DNA of 64,000 nt from JAEUUM01 sp038326165 (GCA_038326165.1 JBBQJT010000005.1:1-64000), one strand, 5' to 3'; numbered from the stretch's first letter, positions 7,700 through 16,004 are shown. A program made the numbers and translations. Notes: generated by a model not told the origin, from the letters alone.

Positions 7700-9142
7700 A
7701 TGCTGTACGATAATAACCCTACAATCAATGATTTAAGAGTTCCGCTTCCTGATTCGGTTCAGGGTAGCCCTTACACTGCAGAAGCAGTTAACGAGAAAAG
7801 TGATAAGCATTTCTATATTGAAAGTTATGGATGTGCAATGAACTTTGCGGACAGTGAAATAGTTGCTAGTATTTTGGGCGAAATTGGATATTCAAGTACA
7901 CGTGAAATGGAAATCGCGGATCTAATCCTTATCAACACTTGCTCAATTCGGGAGAAGGCTGAGGAGACTGTACGGAAACGGTTGAGAATATTTGACAAAC
8001 AGAAAAGAAGAAGACCCGGTACCTTGATTGGAGTATTAGGATGCATGGCTGAAAGATTGAAAAAGACATTTCTAGACGAAGAAAAGCTGGTCGATATGGT
8101 CATAGGTCCAGACGCCTACCGCGATCTACCTGCCCTTATCAGTAATGCACATGATGGTGAGAAGGGAGTAAATGTATTTTTATCCCGCGAAGAAACATAC
8201 GCCGATATATCTCCCGTTCGTTTGGATGAAAGCGGAGTGCTAGCTTTTATCAGTATTATGCGGGGCTGTGACAATATGTGTAGTTTTTGCGTGGTTCCTT
8301 ATACAAGGGGACGTGAGCGTAGCAGAGAGCCATTCTCTGTTGTTGCTGAAGCTACAGATCTCTTTCAGAGAGGTTACCGCGAAGTTACCTTACTGGGTCA
8401 GAATGTTGATTCCTACAAATGGAGTAGTGATGATAAAACGGTGAAAGTAAATTTTGCAGAATTGTTGAGAATGGTGGCCGCAATTAGCCCACTGTTAAGA
8501 GTTCGTTTTTCTACTTCTCATCCTAAAGACATTACGGATGAAGTGATAGAAACCATTGCAGGTACAGACAACATTTGCAATTATATTCACCTTCCAGTCC
8601 AATCGGGGAACAGCCGCATTTTAGCATTGATGAATAGGACTTATGATGCAGATTGGTATAAAAACAGGGTTGATAAAATTTATGAAATTATGCCCGATTG
8701 CACTATTTCTGCTGATATTATTACTGGATTTTGTAGTGAAAATGAGGAAGATCACAAGGATACTCTTGAGATAATCAAATACTCAAAATTCACAATGTCT
8801 TATACCTATTATTATAGTGAGCGTCCGGGTACATTGGCAGCTAGAAAGTATGAAGATGATGTGCCTTTGGAAATAAAGAAAAGAAGGTTGGCAGAAGTGA
8901 TTGAGGTCCAGCGGCAATTATCCTATGAGCTCAACCTTAGGGATATTGGTAAAACATACGAAGTGCTGGTTGAAGGATTTTCAAAGAAATCGCAAACAGA
9001 TTTGAAGGGCAGAAATTCACAGAATAAGATGTTGGTTTTTCCTTCACAAGAGGGCATAAATCCTGGTGATTATGTTTGTGTAAAAGTAACAAAAGTTTCC
9101 TCTGCAACATTGTTGGGAGAAATCACATCACAACATCAATAA
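7700..9142 (+). CDS. miaB: tRNA-2-methylthio-N6-dimethylallyladenosine synthase MiaB
   Basis: This radical SAM methylthiotransferase of 480 residues adds the 2-methylthio group to i6A37 of tRNAs reading UNN codons. The N-terminal UPF0004 domain carries cluster cysteines in ESYGCAMNFADSE, INTCSIRE and GVLGCMAE. The radical SAM cysteines are in MRGCDNMCSFCVVPYTRGRE. The C-terminal about 65 residues form the RNA-binding TRAM domain (EVLVEGFSKKSQ....GDYVCVKV). Length and motif order fit full-length MiaB. It is followed after 4 bases by the sigma-54 activator gene, so it probably heads the operon through secG. Confidence 0.95.
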   Translation: MLYDNNPTINDLRVPLPDSVQGSPYTAEAVNEKSDKHFYIESYGCAMNFADSEIVASILGEIGYSSTREMEIADLILINTCSIREKAEETVRKRLRIFDKQKRRRPGTLIGVLGCMAERLKKTFLDEEKLVDMVIGPDAYRDLPALISNAHDGEKGVNVFLSREETYADISPVRLDESGVLAFISIMRGCDNMCSFCVVPYTRGRERSREPFSVVAEATDLFQRGYREVTLLGQNVDSYKWSSDDKTVKVNFAELLRMVAAISPLLRVRFSTSHPKDITDEVIETIAGTDNICNYIHLPVQSGNSRILALMNRTYDADWYKNRVDKIYEIMPDCTISADIITGFCSENEEDHKDTLEIIKYSKFTMSYTYYYSERPGTLAARKYEDDVPLEIKKRRLAEVIEVQRQLSYELNLRDIGKTYEVLVEGFSKKSQTDLKGRNSQNKMLVFPSQEGINPGDYVCVKVTKVSSATLLGEITSQHQ

Positions 9143-9146
9143 ACAA

Positions 9147-10445
9147 ATGCAGCAACTGCAAACTATAAAACAACGGTTTGGTATCATGGGTAATTCTCCA
9201 ATGTTGGAGCATGCCTTAGAGACTGCTTTGCGTGTTGCTTCCACGGACTTGACAGTCTTAATTACTGGACAGAGTGGAGTAGGAAAAGAAGCTTTTTCGA
9301 AGATTATTCATTCATTGAGCAACCGAAAGCACAATCCTTTTATAGCCATCAATACAGGAGCAATCCCTCCAGGCACAATCAATTCTGAGCTTTTTGGACA
9401 CGAAAAGGGTTCATTTACTGGTGCGATGGGCGAAAGAAAAGGTTATTTTGAAACAGTAAACGGTGGGACTATTTTTCTTGATGAAATTGGTGAAATGCCT
9501 CTTGACACACAAGCTTATTTACTTAGAATATTAGAGTCCGGAGAATTCCTCCGGGTAGGCTCTTCTCAAGTTTTAAAGACCAATGTTAGAATAATAGCCG
9601 CTACCAATGTCGACCTTTTAACTAGGATTAGGCAAGGTAAGTTTCGTGAGGACTTATATTACCGCTTGAATACAGTACCTATTAAAGTTCCTTCGCTTTC
9701 TGAAAGACAAGATGACATTCCTATGCTCTTTCGAAAGTTTGCATCCGATTTTGCAGAGAAATATAGGATTCAGTCAGTTAAATTAACTGAGCAAGCAATG
9801 GAGGTGATGAAATCTTATCCTTGGCCAGGCAATATCAGAGAACTTAAAAATACTGCTGAGCAACTTTCAATATTGGCAGAAGACAGAATTTTAGATGCTG
9901 AGCAATTGGTAGGCTTGCTACCAGTGCTATCAACAAGAAATTTGCCAGCCATCAGCAAGCATATGGATTCAGGTTCAGATGGTTCTGGATTTTATGAGCG
10001 GGAATTGTTGTACAAGTTACTTTTTGAAATGAAAAAGGATCTGAATGACTTGAAAGGCTTGATATTTGAGCTTGTCAATTCCAACGATTTGCACATGCCT
10101 GATATGAAAGCAATGGTAGCCCTGCAGAATACCGAGTTACATAATTTTGAATTTCGCACAAATGGAGGATCTTCTAAGGAATCCAATTTGGCCAATAGGA
10201 TGGAAATTCAAGACGATTACGATGAACGGCCAAGGCTTATTGTTGATAAAAAAGATAAGAATTTAGATGGTTTTGATAAAATGGAAGTGGTAGAAGCAAA
10301 TCTGAGTTTGGAGGATATGGAAAAAGACTTAATAAACAAATCTCTCAAAAAACATAAAGGAAAGAGAAAAGAAGCAGCAGACGAATTGGGCATATCAGAA
10401 AGAACGTTGTACAGAAAAATCAAGCAGTATGATATATCGTTGTAG
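9147..10445 (+). CDS. Sigma-54-dependent transcriptional activator (AAA+, Fis-type HTH)
   Basis: A 432-residue bacterial enhancer-binding protein. The AAA+ domain starts almost at the N-terminus: GQSGVGKEAFSK (Walker A), KGSFTGAMGERKGYFE (the sigma-54 contact loop, GSFTGA in place of GAFTGA) and GGTIFLDEIGEMP (Walker B). A Fis-like helix-turn-helix closes the protein (AADELGISERTLYRKIKQ). There is no receiver, PAS or GAF domain before the AAA+ core, so any control must come from a partner protein or expression level. About 110 residues between core and HTH are unassigned. The end overlaps lptE by 17 bases. The target promoters are unknown. Confidence 0.9.
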   Translation: MQQLQTIKQRFGIMGNSPMLEHALETALRVASTDLTVLITGQSGVGKEAFSKIIHSLSNRKHNPFIAINTGAIPPGTINSELFGHEKGSFTGAMGERKGYFETVNGGTIFLDEIGEMPLDTQAYLLRILESGEFLRVGSSQVLKTNVRIIAATNVDLLTRIRQGKFREDLYYRLNTVPIKVPSLSERQDDIPMLFRKFASDFAEKYRIQSVKLTEQAMEVMKSYPWPGNIRELKNTAEQLSILAEDRILDAEQLVGLLPVLSTRNLPAISKHMDSGSDGSGFYERELLYKLLFEMKKDLNDLKGLIFELVNSNDLHMPDMKAMVALQNTELHNFEFRTNGGSSKESNLANRMEIQDDYDERPRLIVDKKDKNLDGFDKMEVVEANLSLEDMEKDLINKSLKKHKGKRKEAADELGISERTLYRKIKQYDISL

Positions 10446-10923
10446 TTTAGTTTTGATTTTTGGACTCACTCTAGCTGGTTGTTACTCATTTAAGGGAATT
10501 TCTATTCCGCCAGATGTGACGACATTTTATGTGGCTCCTGTTGTACTTCGGGATCCAGCAGCCCCTGCTGACTATCAAGTCCAGTTTGCAGAAAGATTGC
10601 GTGACAAAGTTAGGAACGAATCAAGATTGAAATACAATGAATCCAACCCCGATATTGAATTTGAATCTGCAGTCACCAATTTCAGGGTAGTTCCAGTTGC
10701 TGTGAAACCGGGCGAATCTGCTGCGATCAATCGATTAGAAGTCTCTGTTGAAGTGAAGTATATCAGCAATAAACAAGAAAAGGACAATTGGACACAAACC
10801 TTCAAACACTTTGCCGATTTTTCGGCAAGCGAAAACTTATTGAATGTTCAGACCAGTTTACTGAATCTGATCAATACCCAATTGACCGAAGATATTTTTA
10901 ATAAGGCATTTACTAATTGGTAA
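10429..10923 (+). CDS. lptE: LptE-family LPS-assembly lipoprotein
   Basis: The 164-residue product has a lipoprotein signal peptide with lipobox LAGC (Cys18), followed by YSFKGISIPPDVTTFYVAPV, the opening of the Bacteroidota LptE family. The rest alternates short strands and helices as expected for the small lipoprotein that plugs and assembles LptD in the outer membrane. The start lies 17 bases inside the sigma-54 activator gene, in another frame, which suggests translational coupling. The next gene begins 1 base after the stop. Assignment rests on signal peptide, length and opening motif. Confidence 0.75.
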   Translation: MIYRCSLVLIFGLTLAGCYSFKGISIPPDVTTFYVAPVVLRDPAAPADYQVQFAERLRDKVRNESRLKYNESNPDIEFESAVTNFRVVPVAVKPGESAAINRLEVSVEVKYISNKQEKDNWTQTFKHFADFSASENLLNVQTSLLNLINTQLTEDIFNKAFTNW

Positions 10924-10924
10924 C

Positions 10925-11704
10925 ATGAAAACACCTCTTTATACCCAAGACCAAGATCGATTGAAGCAATTGAACAGTAAAGAATTAGAAAGAGCAATTG
11001 AAAATTATCCTTATGCCCATAATCTTTACATGCTGAGAAGTCTTGCTACAGAATGGCAAAACCAACCGAGAAATCCAAATGAATTTCATGACAATGCATT
11101 GATGGTGCCCGATAGAATCCAACTCAAGCAACTCCATGAAGCAATTGCTACTTACACAGGTAAATCTAAAGTTAATGAGGAGGCACCTCAGGAAGATACT
11201 GAAACAACTGGAGATGATCTAGATGAGGATACCGATAATATTACCCACATAGCCGAACAAGCTTCGGATTCTGACGTTCAAAGTGATTCATCTTTTATTT
11301 TGACGGAAGAACCAATTGTAAGTGTAAGTGAAAATTCAGAACTTAATCCAGAGCATATCTTAGGCAAGGTTGAGTTGAGTACCTATAGTAATTGGCTTCA
11401 CTCACTACAAGGAGGAGAAAAGAAAGTCGAATCCTTATTGACAAATGAGTGGGAAGGCCTTCAAGAGCGAATTTTGGCACAAATAAAGGATGAACCTTAT
11501 GCCAAACAAGTTCCAATGTCATCCGAAAAAGTAAAATATGATGCTCCTGAAGATGGAATTGTAACAGAAACATTGGCAAAATTAATGGAGAGTCAGGGAA
11601 AAATATCAAAGGCAATTCAAATTTATGAACGTCTAAGTTTGACTTTACCAGAAAAATCCGCTTACTTTGCGGATAAAATAGAAACCTTAAAAGCAAAAAG
11701 ATAA
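10925..11704 (+). CDS. Acidic TPR-like protein of unknown function
   Basis: This 259-residue protein has no signal peptide. The first 80 residues are helical (LKQLNSKELERAIENYPYAH), the middle about 70 residues are very rich in Asp, Glu, Ser and Thr and probably disordered, and the last 40 residues form one tetratricopeptide-like hairpin (LAKLMESQGKISKAIQIYERL). Such a layout suggests an adaptor in the cytoplasm. It sits between lptE and secG with 1- and 2-base gaps, so it is co-expressed with envelope biogenesis genes. From memory, a similar gene occupies this place in other Bacteroidota. I cannot name a function. Confidence 0.7.
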   Translation: MKTPLYTQDQDRLKQLNSKELERAIENYPYAHNLYMLRSLATEWQNQPRNPNEFHDNALMVPDRIQLKQLHEAIATYTGKSKVNEEAPQEDTETTGDDLDEDTDNITHIAEQASDSDVQSDSSFILTEEPIVSVSENSELNPEHILGKVELSTYSNWLHSLQGGEKKVESLLTNEWEGLQERILAQIKDEPYAKQVPMSSEKVKYDAPEDGIVTETLAKLMESQGKISKAIQIYERLSLTLPEKSAYFADKIETLKAKR

Positions 11705-11706
11705 AT

Positions 11707-11970
11707 ATGCTTACATTTTTAGTCCTTCTTACTGCATTAGTTTGCATCCTTTTAATGATTGTTGTATTGATACAAAACCCAAAAGGTGGCGGAATTGACC
11801 CTACATTCGGTGGCAACGCTTCCAATCAGCTTTTTGGAGCTGCGAGATCAACAGATTTTATTGAAAAGTTAACTTGGTATCTAGCTGGTGCATTATTTTT
11901 GCTTTGCATTATTATCGCCGTTTATGTTAATGGTGGCTCTGGAGCTGCTACTGAGTTAATGACACAATAA
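11707..11970 (+). CDS. secG: Preprotein translocase subunit SecG
   Basis: At 87 residues this has the usual SecG size and layout: a membrane segment at residues 2-22, the conserved loop VLIQNPKGGGIDPTFGG, and a second membrane segment at about 55-75. SecG stimulates SecYEG-dependent export in the inner membrane. It is the last gene of the miaB-to-secG run, 2 bases after the TPR gene, and is followed by an intrinsic terminator. Confidence 0.93.
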   Translation: MLTFLVLLTALVCILLMIVVLIQNPKGGGIDPTFGGNASNQLFGAARSTDFIEKLTWYLAGALFLLCIIIAVYVNGGSGAATELMTQ

Positions 11971-11993
11971 TTCATCTGGAATATATGAAATTG

Positions 11994-12028
11994 AAAAGGC
12001 TCTATCAGAAATGGTAGAGCCTTTTTTG
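11994..12028 (+). terminator. Rho-independent terminator after secG
   Basis: AAAAGGCTCTA at 11994 pairs with TAGAGCCTTTT, with a 10-base loop, and the 3' side runs into six T. It ends the miaB-secG transcript and separates it from groES. Confidence 0.9.
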
Positions 12029-12242
12029 TTTTGATATTTTTCAAAATTCGGGATCGATATGACATTTTAGGTGATCAACTGTCAAAATTTCATGACCATG
12101 GTTTCAATTTTACACCACGGTTAACCATTTTTTGCGTATTTCATGCTAAAGTGGCAGATGTAAACAAGTGGCACAATTAGTGAACTAGGGCAGGCTATAA
12201 CAATAGCATTCAAATTTAAAAAATCTAAAAATCAAAGCATCT

Positions 12243-12506
12243 ATGAAGCCCATTAATGACAGAGTAGTGGTCAAGCCTGCGGAGGCTGATGAAAAGACAA
12301 AGGGTGGAATTATTATTCCAGACACCGCTAAAGAAAAACCCCAAAGAGGAGAGGTAATCGCTGTAGGACCCGGCAAAGAAGGAATTAAGCCAACTGTTAA
12401 GAAAGGTGATATCGTTCTTTACGGAAAATACGCTGGCCAAGAGTTGAACTATGAAGGACATGACTATTTGATCATGCGCGAAGATGACATATTGGTCATT
12501 CTTTAA
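12243..12506 (+). CDS. groES: Co-chaperonin GroES
   Basis: 87 residues, beginning MKPINDRVVVKPAEADEKT, with the mobile loop TKGGIIIPDTAKEKPQ and the VKKGDIVLYGKYAG strand typical of Hsp10. It forms the heptameric lid of GroEL in the cytoplasm. groEL follows after 34 bases. The 214-base stretch between the secG terminator and this gene has no CIRCE operator and no clear TAnnTTTG box, so how the pair is heat-controlled is not visible. Confidence 0.96.
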   Translation: MKPINDRVVVKPAEADEKTKGGIIIPDTAKEKPQRGEVIAVGPGKEGIKPTVKKGDIVLYGKYAGQELNYEGHDYLIMREDDILVIL

Positions 12507-12540
12507 TTATTAACCAAAACAAAAAGAAAATACTAGCAAC

Positions 12541-14175
12541 ATGCCTATTAAAGAAATTAGCTTCAATACAGAAGCACGTGAAAAATTAAAAAGTGGTGTA
12601 GACGCTTTGGCCAATGCAGTCAAAGTGACACTAGGGCCTAAAGGAAGAAACGTAGTCATACAAAAGTCTTTTGGAGCTCCTATAGTCACTAAAGATGGTG
12701 TGACTGTGGCTAAAGAAATTGAATTGGAAGACCCAATAGCTAATATGGGTGCTCAAATGATCAAAGAAGTTGCGTCTAAAACTGCTGATATTGCTGGTGA
12801 TGGCACGACAACTGCAACAGTTTTGGCCCAAGCTATGATCACAGCAGGAATGAAAAATGTGGCTGCCGGTGCCAACCCAATTGAATTGAAAAGAGGAATT
12901 GACAAGGCAACTAAAGTTATAATTGAAGATCTAAAGCGTCAAACTGAAGTAATTGGTAGTGATATTGAAAAAATCAAACAAGTAGCTTCTATTTCAGCCA
13001 ACAATGATGAAGAAATCGGTGCTTTAATTGCTGATGCAATGAAGAGAGTTTCAACTGAAGGAGTTATAACTGTTGAGGAAGCAAAAGGTACTGACACTTA
13101 TGTTGAAGAGGTAATGGGTATGCAGTTTGACAGAGGATATTTGTCACCTTATTTTGTAACCAACGCCGAAGAAATGATCGCTGAATATGAGAATCCTTAT
13201 ATTCTGATCCACGATAAAAAGATTTCAAATATGCAGGATTTGGTTCCTGTATTGGAGAAAGTTATTAGTTCCGGAAGACCATTATTGATTATTGCTGAGG
13301 ATATTGAAAGTCAAGCTTTAGGCGTATTGGTCGTCAACCGTTTGAGAGCAGGCTTGAAGGTAATTGCTGTAAAAGCGCCAGGTTTTGGTGATCGTCGCAA
13401 AGCAATGCTTGAAGATATTGCAGTATTGACAGGAGGTACAGTAATTTCTGAAGAACAAGGATACAAACTGGAGAATGTTGATTTGACACACCTTGGTGTT
13501 GCTGAAAAGATTTCAGTTGATAAAGACAATACTACAATAGTGAATGGTCGCGGATCTGAGGATTTGATTAAATCCCGCATCAATCAAATCAAACAGCAGA
13601 TTGATAAAACTTCTTCTGATTACGATCGTGAAAAACTTCAAGAGCGTCTTGCTAAATTGGCAGGTGGTGTTGCAGTCTTGTATATTGGGGCAGCTACAGA
13701 GGTTGAAATGAAGGAAAAGAAGGATCGTGTCGATGATGCTTTACATGCTACTAGAGCTGCTATCGAAGAAGGTATAGTAGTTGGTGGTGGTGTTGCTTTG
13801 ATTCGTGCAATGGGTTCACTGGATAAATTGAAAGGCGAAAATGAAGATCAAGCTATCGGAATTCAAATAGTAAGAAAATCACTGGAAGCTCCACTTCGTA
13901 TTATTGCTGAAAATGCAGGTCTTGAAGGTAGCGTAGTGTTAAATCGTGTGAAAAACAGCCGTGGTTCACAAGGATTCAATGCACGTACTGAGAAATATGA
14001 AGATCTTAAGAAAGCAGGTGTAATTGATCCAACCAAAGTAACAAGAGTAGCTTTAGAAAATGCTGCTTCAATTGCAGGGATGGTATTAACTACAGAATGT
14101 GTAATCAACGAGAAGAAAGAGAAAGAATCTCAAATGCCTCCAATGGGCGGCGGAGGAATGGGCGGAATGATGTAA
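12541..14175 (+). CDS. groEL: Chaperonin GroEL
   Basis: A 544-residue Hsp60 that folds proteins in an ATP-driven double ring. Visible signatures are KVTLGPKGRNVVIQ near residue 30, AGDGTTTATVLAQA (nucleotide binding with the catalytic Asp, about residue 87), and AALEEG-like AAIEEGIVVGGGVAL near 405. The Gly-Met tail GGGGMGGMM closes the protein. Length matches the family. It forms an operon with groES and is followed 22 bases later by a strong terminator. Confidence 0.98.
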   Translation: MPIKEISFNTEAREKLKSGVDALANAVKVTLGPKGRNVVIQKSFGAPIVTKDGVTVAKEIELEDPIANMGAQMIKEVASKTADIAGDGTTTATVLAQAMITAGMKNVAAGANPIELKRGIDKATKVIIEDLKRQTEVIGSDIEKIKQVASISANNDEEIGALIADAMKRVSTEGVITVEEAKGTDTYVEEVMGMQFDRGYLSPYFVTNAEEMIAEYENPYILIHDKKISNMQDLVPVLEKVISSGRPLLIIAEDIESQALGVLVVNRLRAGLKVIAVKAPGFGDRRKAMLEDIAVLTGGTVISEEQGYKLENVDLTHLGVAEKISVDKDNTTIVNGRGSEDLIKSRINQIKQQIDKTSSDYDREKLQERLAKLAGGVAVLYIGAATEVEMKEKKDRVDDALHATRAAIEEGIVVGGGVALIRAMGSLDKLKGENEDQAIGIQIVRKSLEAPLRIIAENAGLEGSVVLNRVKNSRGSQGFNARTEKYEDLKKAGVIDPTKVTRVALENAASIAGMVLTTECVINEKKEKESQMPPMGGGGMGGMM

Positions 14176-14197
14176 TTCCTGCTTAAGAATATATTGG

Positions 14198-14231
14198 AAG
14201 GCTTGCTGTGAGAACAGCAAGCCTTTTTTAT
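14198..14231 (+). terminator. Rho-independent terminator after groEL
   Basis: AAGGCTTGCTGT pairs with ACAGCAAGCCTT around a 4-base loop, followed by a T run. From here to 14373 I see no gene or recognisable signal. Confidence 0.93.
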
Positions 14232-14373
14232 TTCTGGTTTCCAATATTTTACACTTTAGATATTTCACGACTAAAATGCCCAATTCATACTTATGAAATC
14301 GCATCTTAATGAAATGTCAAGTACAAGTGATACACTTTATTTTGTAGGGGGTTGTGAGTTGGAAACTGTTTCA

Positions 14374-14405
14374 TTTTGCAATTACCATAACTTCTCTTAC
14401 ATTTG
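14374..14405 (+). promoter_or_regulatory. Promoter of the cysteine-leader / metX operon
   Basis: TTTTG at 14374-14378 and TACATTTG at 14398-14405 are separated by 19 bases, a full match to the Bacteroidota -33/-7 consensus. Transcription should begin near 14411-14413, about 28 bases before the leader ORF. That leaves room for an attenuator transcript of some 170 bases before metX. Confidence 0.7.
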
Positions 14406-14439
14406 TCCTTGATTTAGTTACAAACCAATAGAAGAATTA

Positions 14440-14514
14440 ATGATGAACTTTACAAGCGTAAACATGATGTGCTGTTGTTGCCTGAGTCCTTTTGTCTCAA
14501 GGTTTTTCTATTAG
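14440..14514 (+). CDS. Polycysteine leader peptide (24 codons)
   Basis: The frame ATG ATG AAC TTT ACA AGC GTA AAC ATG ATG TGC TGT reads MMNFTSVNMMCCCCLSPF and then six more residues to a TAG at 14512-14514. Four consecutive Cys codons lie at 14470-14481, directly after two Met codons. The ORF lies between a consensus promoter and an intrinsic terminator just ahead of sulfur amino-acid genes, which is the arrangement of a classical attenuation leader. The peptide itself probably has no job; slow decoding of the Cys codons would be the signal. The inner ATGs at 14443 or 14464 could also start it. The ribosome site is weak (AGAAGAA), as is common in Bacteroidota. Confidence 0.72.
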   Translation: MMNFTSVNMMCCCCLSPFVSRFFY

Positions 14515-14550
14515 ATCAATAAACTGCCACTATAAAAGATCAAAATATTA

Positions 14551-14584
14551 AGCCTTGTTGTAACAACAAGGCTTTCTTATTTTA
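14551..14584 (+). terminator. Attenuator terminator ahead of metX
   Basis: AGCCTTGTTG pairs perfectly with CAACAAGGCT across the bases TAA, followed by TTCTTATTTTA. It stands after the leader stop codon and 18 bases before metX, so it must be read through for the operon to be expressed. The 5' arm can instead pair with the leader segment TCAAGG at 14497-14502 (CAAGG with CCTTG), which gives a possible antiterminator. Confidence 0.85.
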
Positions 14585-14602
14585 TGCCAATAATCATTCA
14601 AA

Positions 14603-15580
14603 ATGAATCAAAATCATACTTATAAATATTCTGGAAGTATAGAGTTAGAATTGGGACAAAAGCTTAAATCTGTTGAGATATCTTTTTGTACTTATGGCAC
14701 AATTGATACGAATTGTTCCAATGTGATTTGGGTCTGTCATGCGCTCACTGCCAACGCTGATGCTAGCGATTGGTGGCATACGATATTCGGACCGGGCAAG
14801 GTCCTAGACCCAGCTAAGTATTTTATTGTTTGTGCCAATAATCTTGGTTCATGTTATGGCACAATTGCTGAATTGGAGTCCAAGACACCAAACAAAAATG
14901 GCCTTGACCAACTTCTTGAAGTGACCATCCGTGATATGGTTGAGGTGCATCGCATTTTGGCTAAGCATTTGAAAATAGAAAATATTCAATTGTTGATTGG
15001 GGGGTCTCAAGGAGCTCAACAATGTATGGAATGGGCAATTGTAGAACCACATTTTATTTCAAATATGGTACTCTTGGCAACCAGTGCCAAACATTCAGCT
15101 TGGGGAATTGCTTTCAATGAAGCGCAAAGAATGGCAATTGGGGCAGGTGAATCTGGCTTGCGTGCAGCGAGAGCAATAGCAATGTTGAGTTATAGAAATT
15201 ATGAAATGTTTGAAAGGACAGCTTCCAATGATTCTGGTCAAATAGGCGATTATGGTGCCATTGGATACCAACAACATCAAGGATTAAAATTAGAAAATCG
15301 ATTCGATCCACAAAGTTATGTGATTCTCAGCAAGGCAATGGATTCGCATGATGTAGGTAGGAATAGAGGCGGGGTTGTGAATGCTTTGAATTTGGTAAAG
15401 GCAAGAACCCTTATAATTGGCATCTCAAGTGATATTTTATTTCCAGTCAAAGAGCAGGTTTATCTGTCAGAGCTTATTCCTGAATCAGAATTGGTGATTA
15501 TTAATTCCCCTTATGGGCATGATGGATTTCTCACTGAAGGTGAATCAATTAATGAATGTATTTTAAAATTTTTGAATTGA
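14603..15580 (+). CDS. metX: Homoserine O-acetyltransferase (MetX-like alpha/beta hydrolase)
   Basis: This 325-residue alpha/beta hydrolase activates homoserine with acetyl-CoA as the first committed step to homocysteine. Family motifs are WVCHALTANADASDWW, VCANNLGSCYG, the nucleophile elbow IGGSQGAQQCMEW (Ser about residue 134), ISSDILFP (Asp) and YGHDGFL (His). The elbow reads GGSQGA where GGSxGG is usual. It is 30-50 residues shorter than many MetX proteins, and a different acyl donor cannot be excluded. It is the first gene after the polycysteine attenuator and is followed after 1 base by the OsmC-like gene. Confidence 0.85.
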   Translation: MNQNHTYKYSGSIELELGQKLKSVEISFCTYGTIDTNCSNVIWVCHALTANADASDWWHTIFGPGKVLDPAKYFIVCANNLGSCYGTIAELESKTPNKNGLDQLLEVTIRDMVEVHRILAKHLKIENIQLLIGGSQGAQQCMEWAIVEPHFISNMVLLATSAKHSAWGIAFNEAQRMAIGAGESGLRAARAIAMLSYRNYEMFERTASNDSGQIGDYGAIGYQQHQGLKLENRFDPQSYVILSKAMDSHDVGRNRGGVVNALNLVKARTLIIGISSDILFPVKEQVYLSELIPESELVIINSPYGHDGFLTEGESINECILKFLN

Positions 15581-15581
15581 A

Positions 15582-16004
15582 ATGAAAGTAAAAATTTTTC
15601 GCACAGACAAAGACTTCCAAATGAAGGCAGAGAATGAGCAAGGGCATTCCATGCAAATGGACGCAGTAAAAGATATTGGAGGAAATGAATCCGGATTTCG
15701 GCCCATGCAACTGCTTCTTATTGCTCTTGGAGGCTGCGCTTCCATCGATGTCTTGCAAATATTAAAGAAGCAAAGACAAAAGATCGATGCTTTTGAAGTT
15801 GAGATAGAAGGCCATCGGACCCAAATTGAAGATTATTCTTTGTTCAAGGATATAACGCTACACTTTAAAGTTGCTGGCAGTTTAAGCTATGAAAAGCTTG
15901 AGAAAGCCATTTTACTCTCTTTGGGAAAATATTGTTCAGTCGCCAAAACCTTGGCTCCAACAGCATCAATTAACTATAAAATCACCATTCATGCAAAATC
16001 TTAA
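15582..16004 (+). CDS. OsmC/Ohr-family thiol protein
   Basis: The 140-residue product has the OsmC fold layout with two cysteines in the expected places, GGCASIDVLQIL (about residue 50) and GKYCSVAKTL (about 119). In Ohr and OsmC such cysteines reduce organic hydroperoxides; other family members are redox proteins of unclear role. It lies 1 base after metX and overlaps the sulfhydrylase gene by 14 bases, so it is made together with the homocysteine pathway. A part in handling reactive sulfur or protecting thiols is possible but is only inference. Confidence 0.85.
   Translation: MKVKIFRTDKDFQMKAENEQGHSMQMDAVKDIGGNESGFRPMQLLLIALGGCASIDVLQILKKQRQKIDAFEVEIEGHRTQIEDYSLFKDITLHFKVAGSLSYEKLEKAILLSLGKYCSVAKTLAPTASINYKITIHAKS

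Noticed and set aside
12029..12242. CIRCE heat-shock operator before groES
   Set aside because: No TTAGCACTC / GAGTGCTAA inverted repeat is present. TGGCAG and TGGCAC occur here, but no GG-N10-GC spacing supports a sigma-54 site either.
14232..14602. SAM riboswitch ahead of metX
   Set aside because: No multi-helix SAM-I or SAM-II pattern was recognised. The leader ORF with Cys codons and the single terminator explain the region better.
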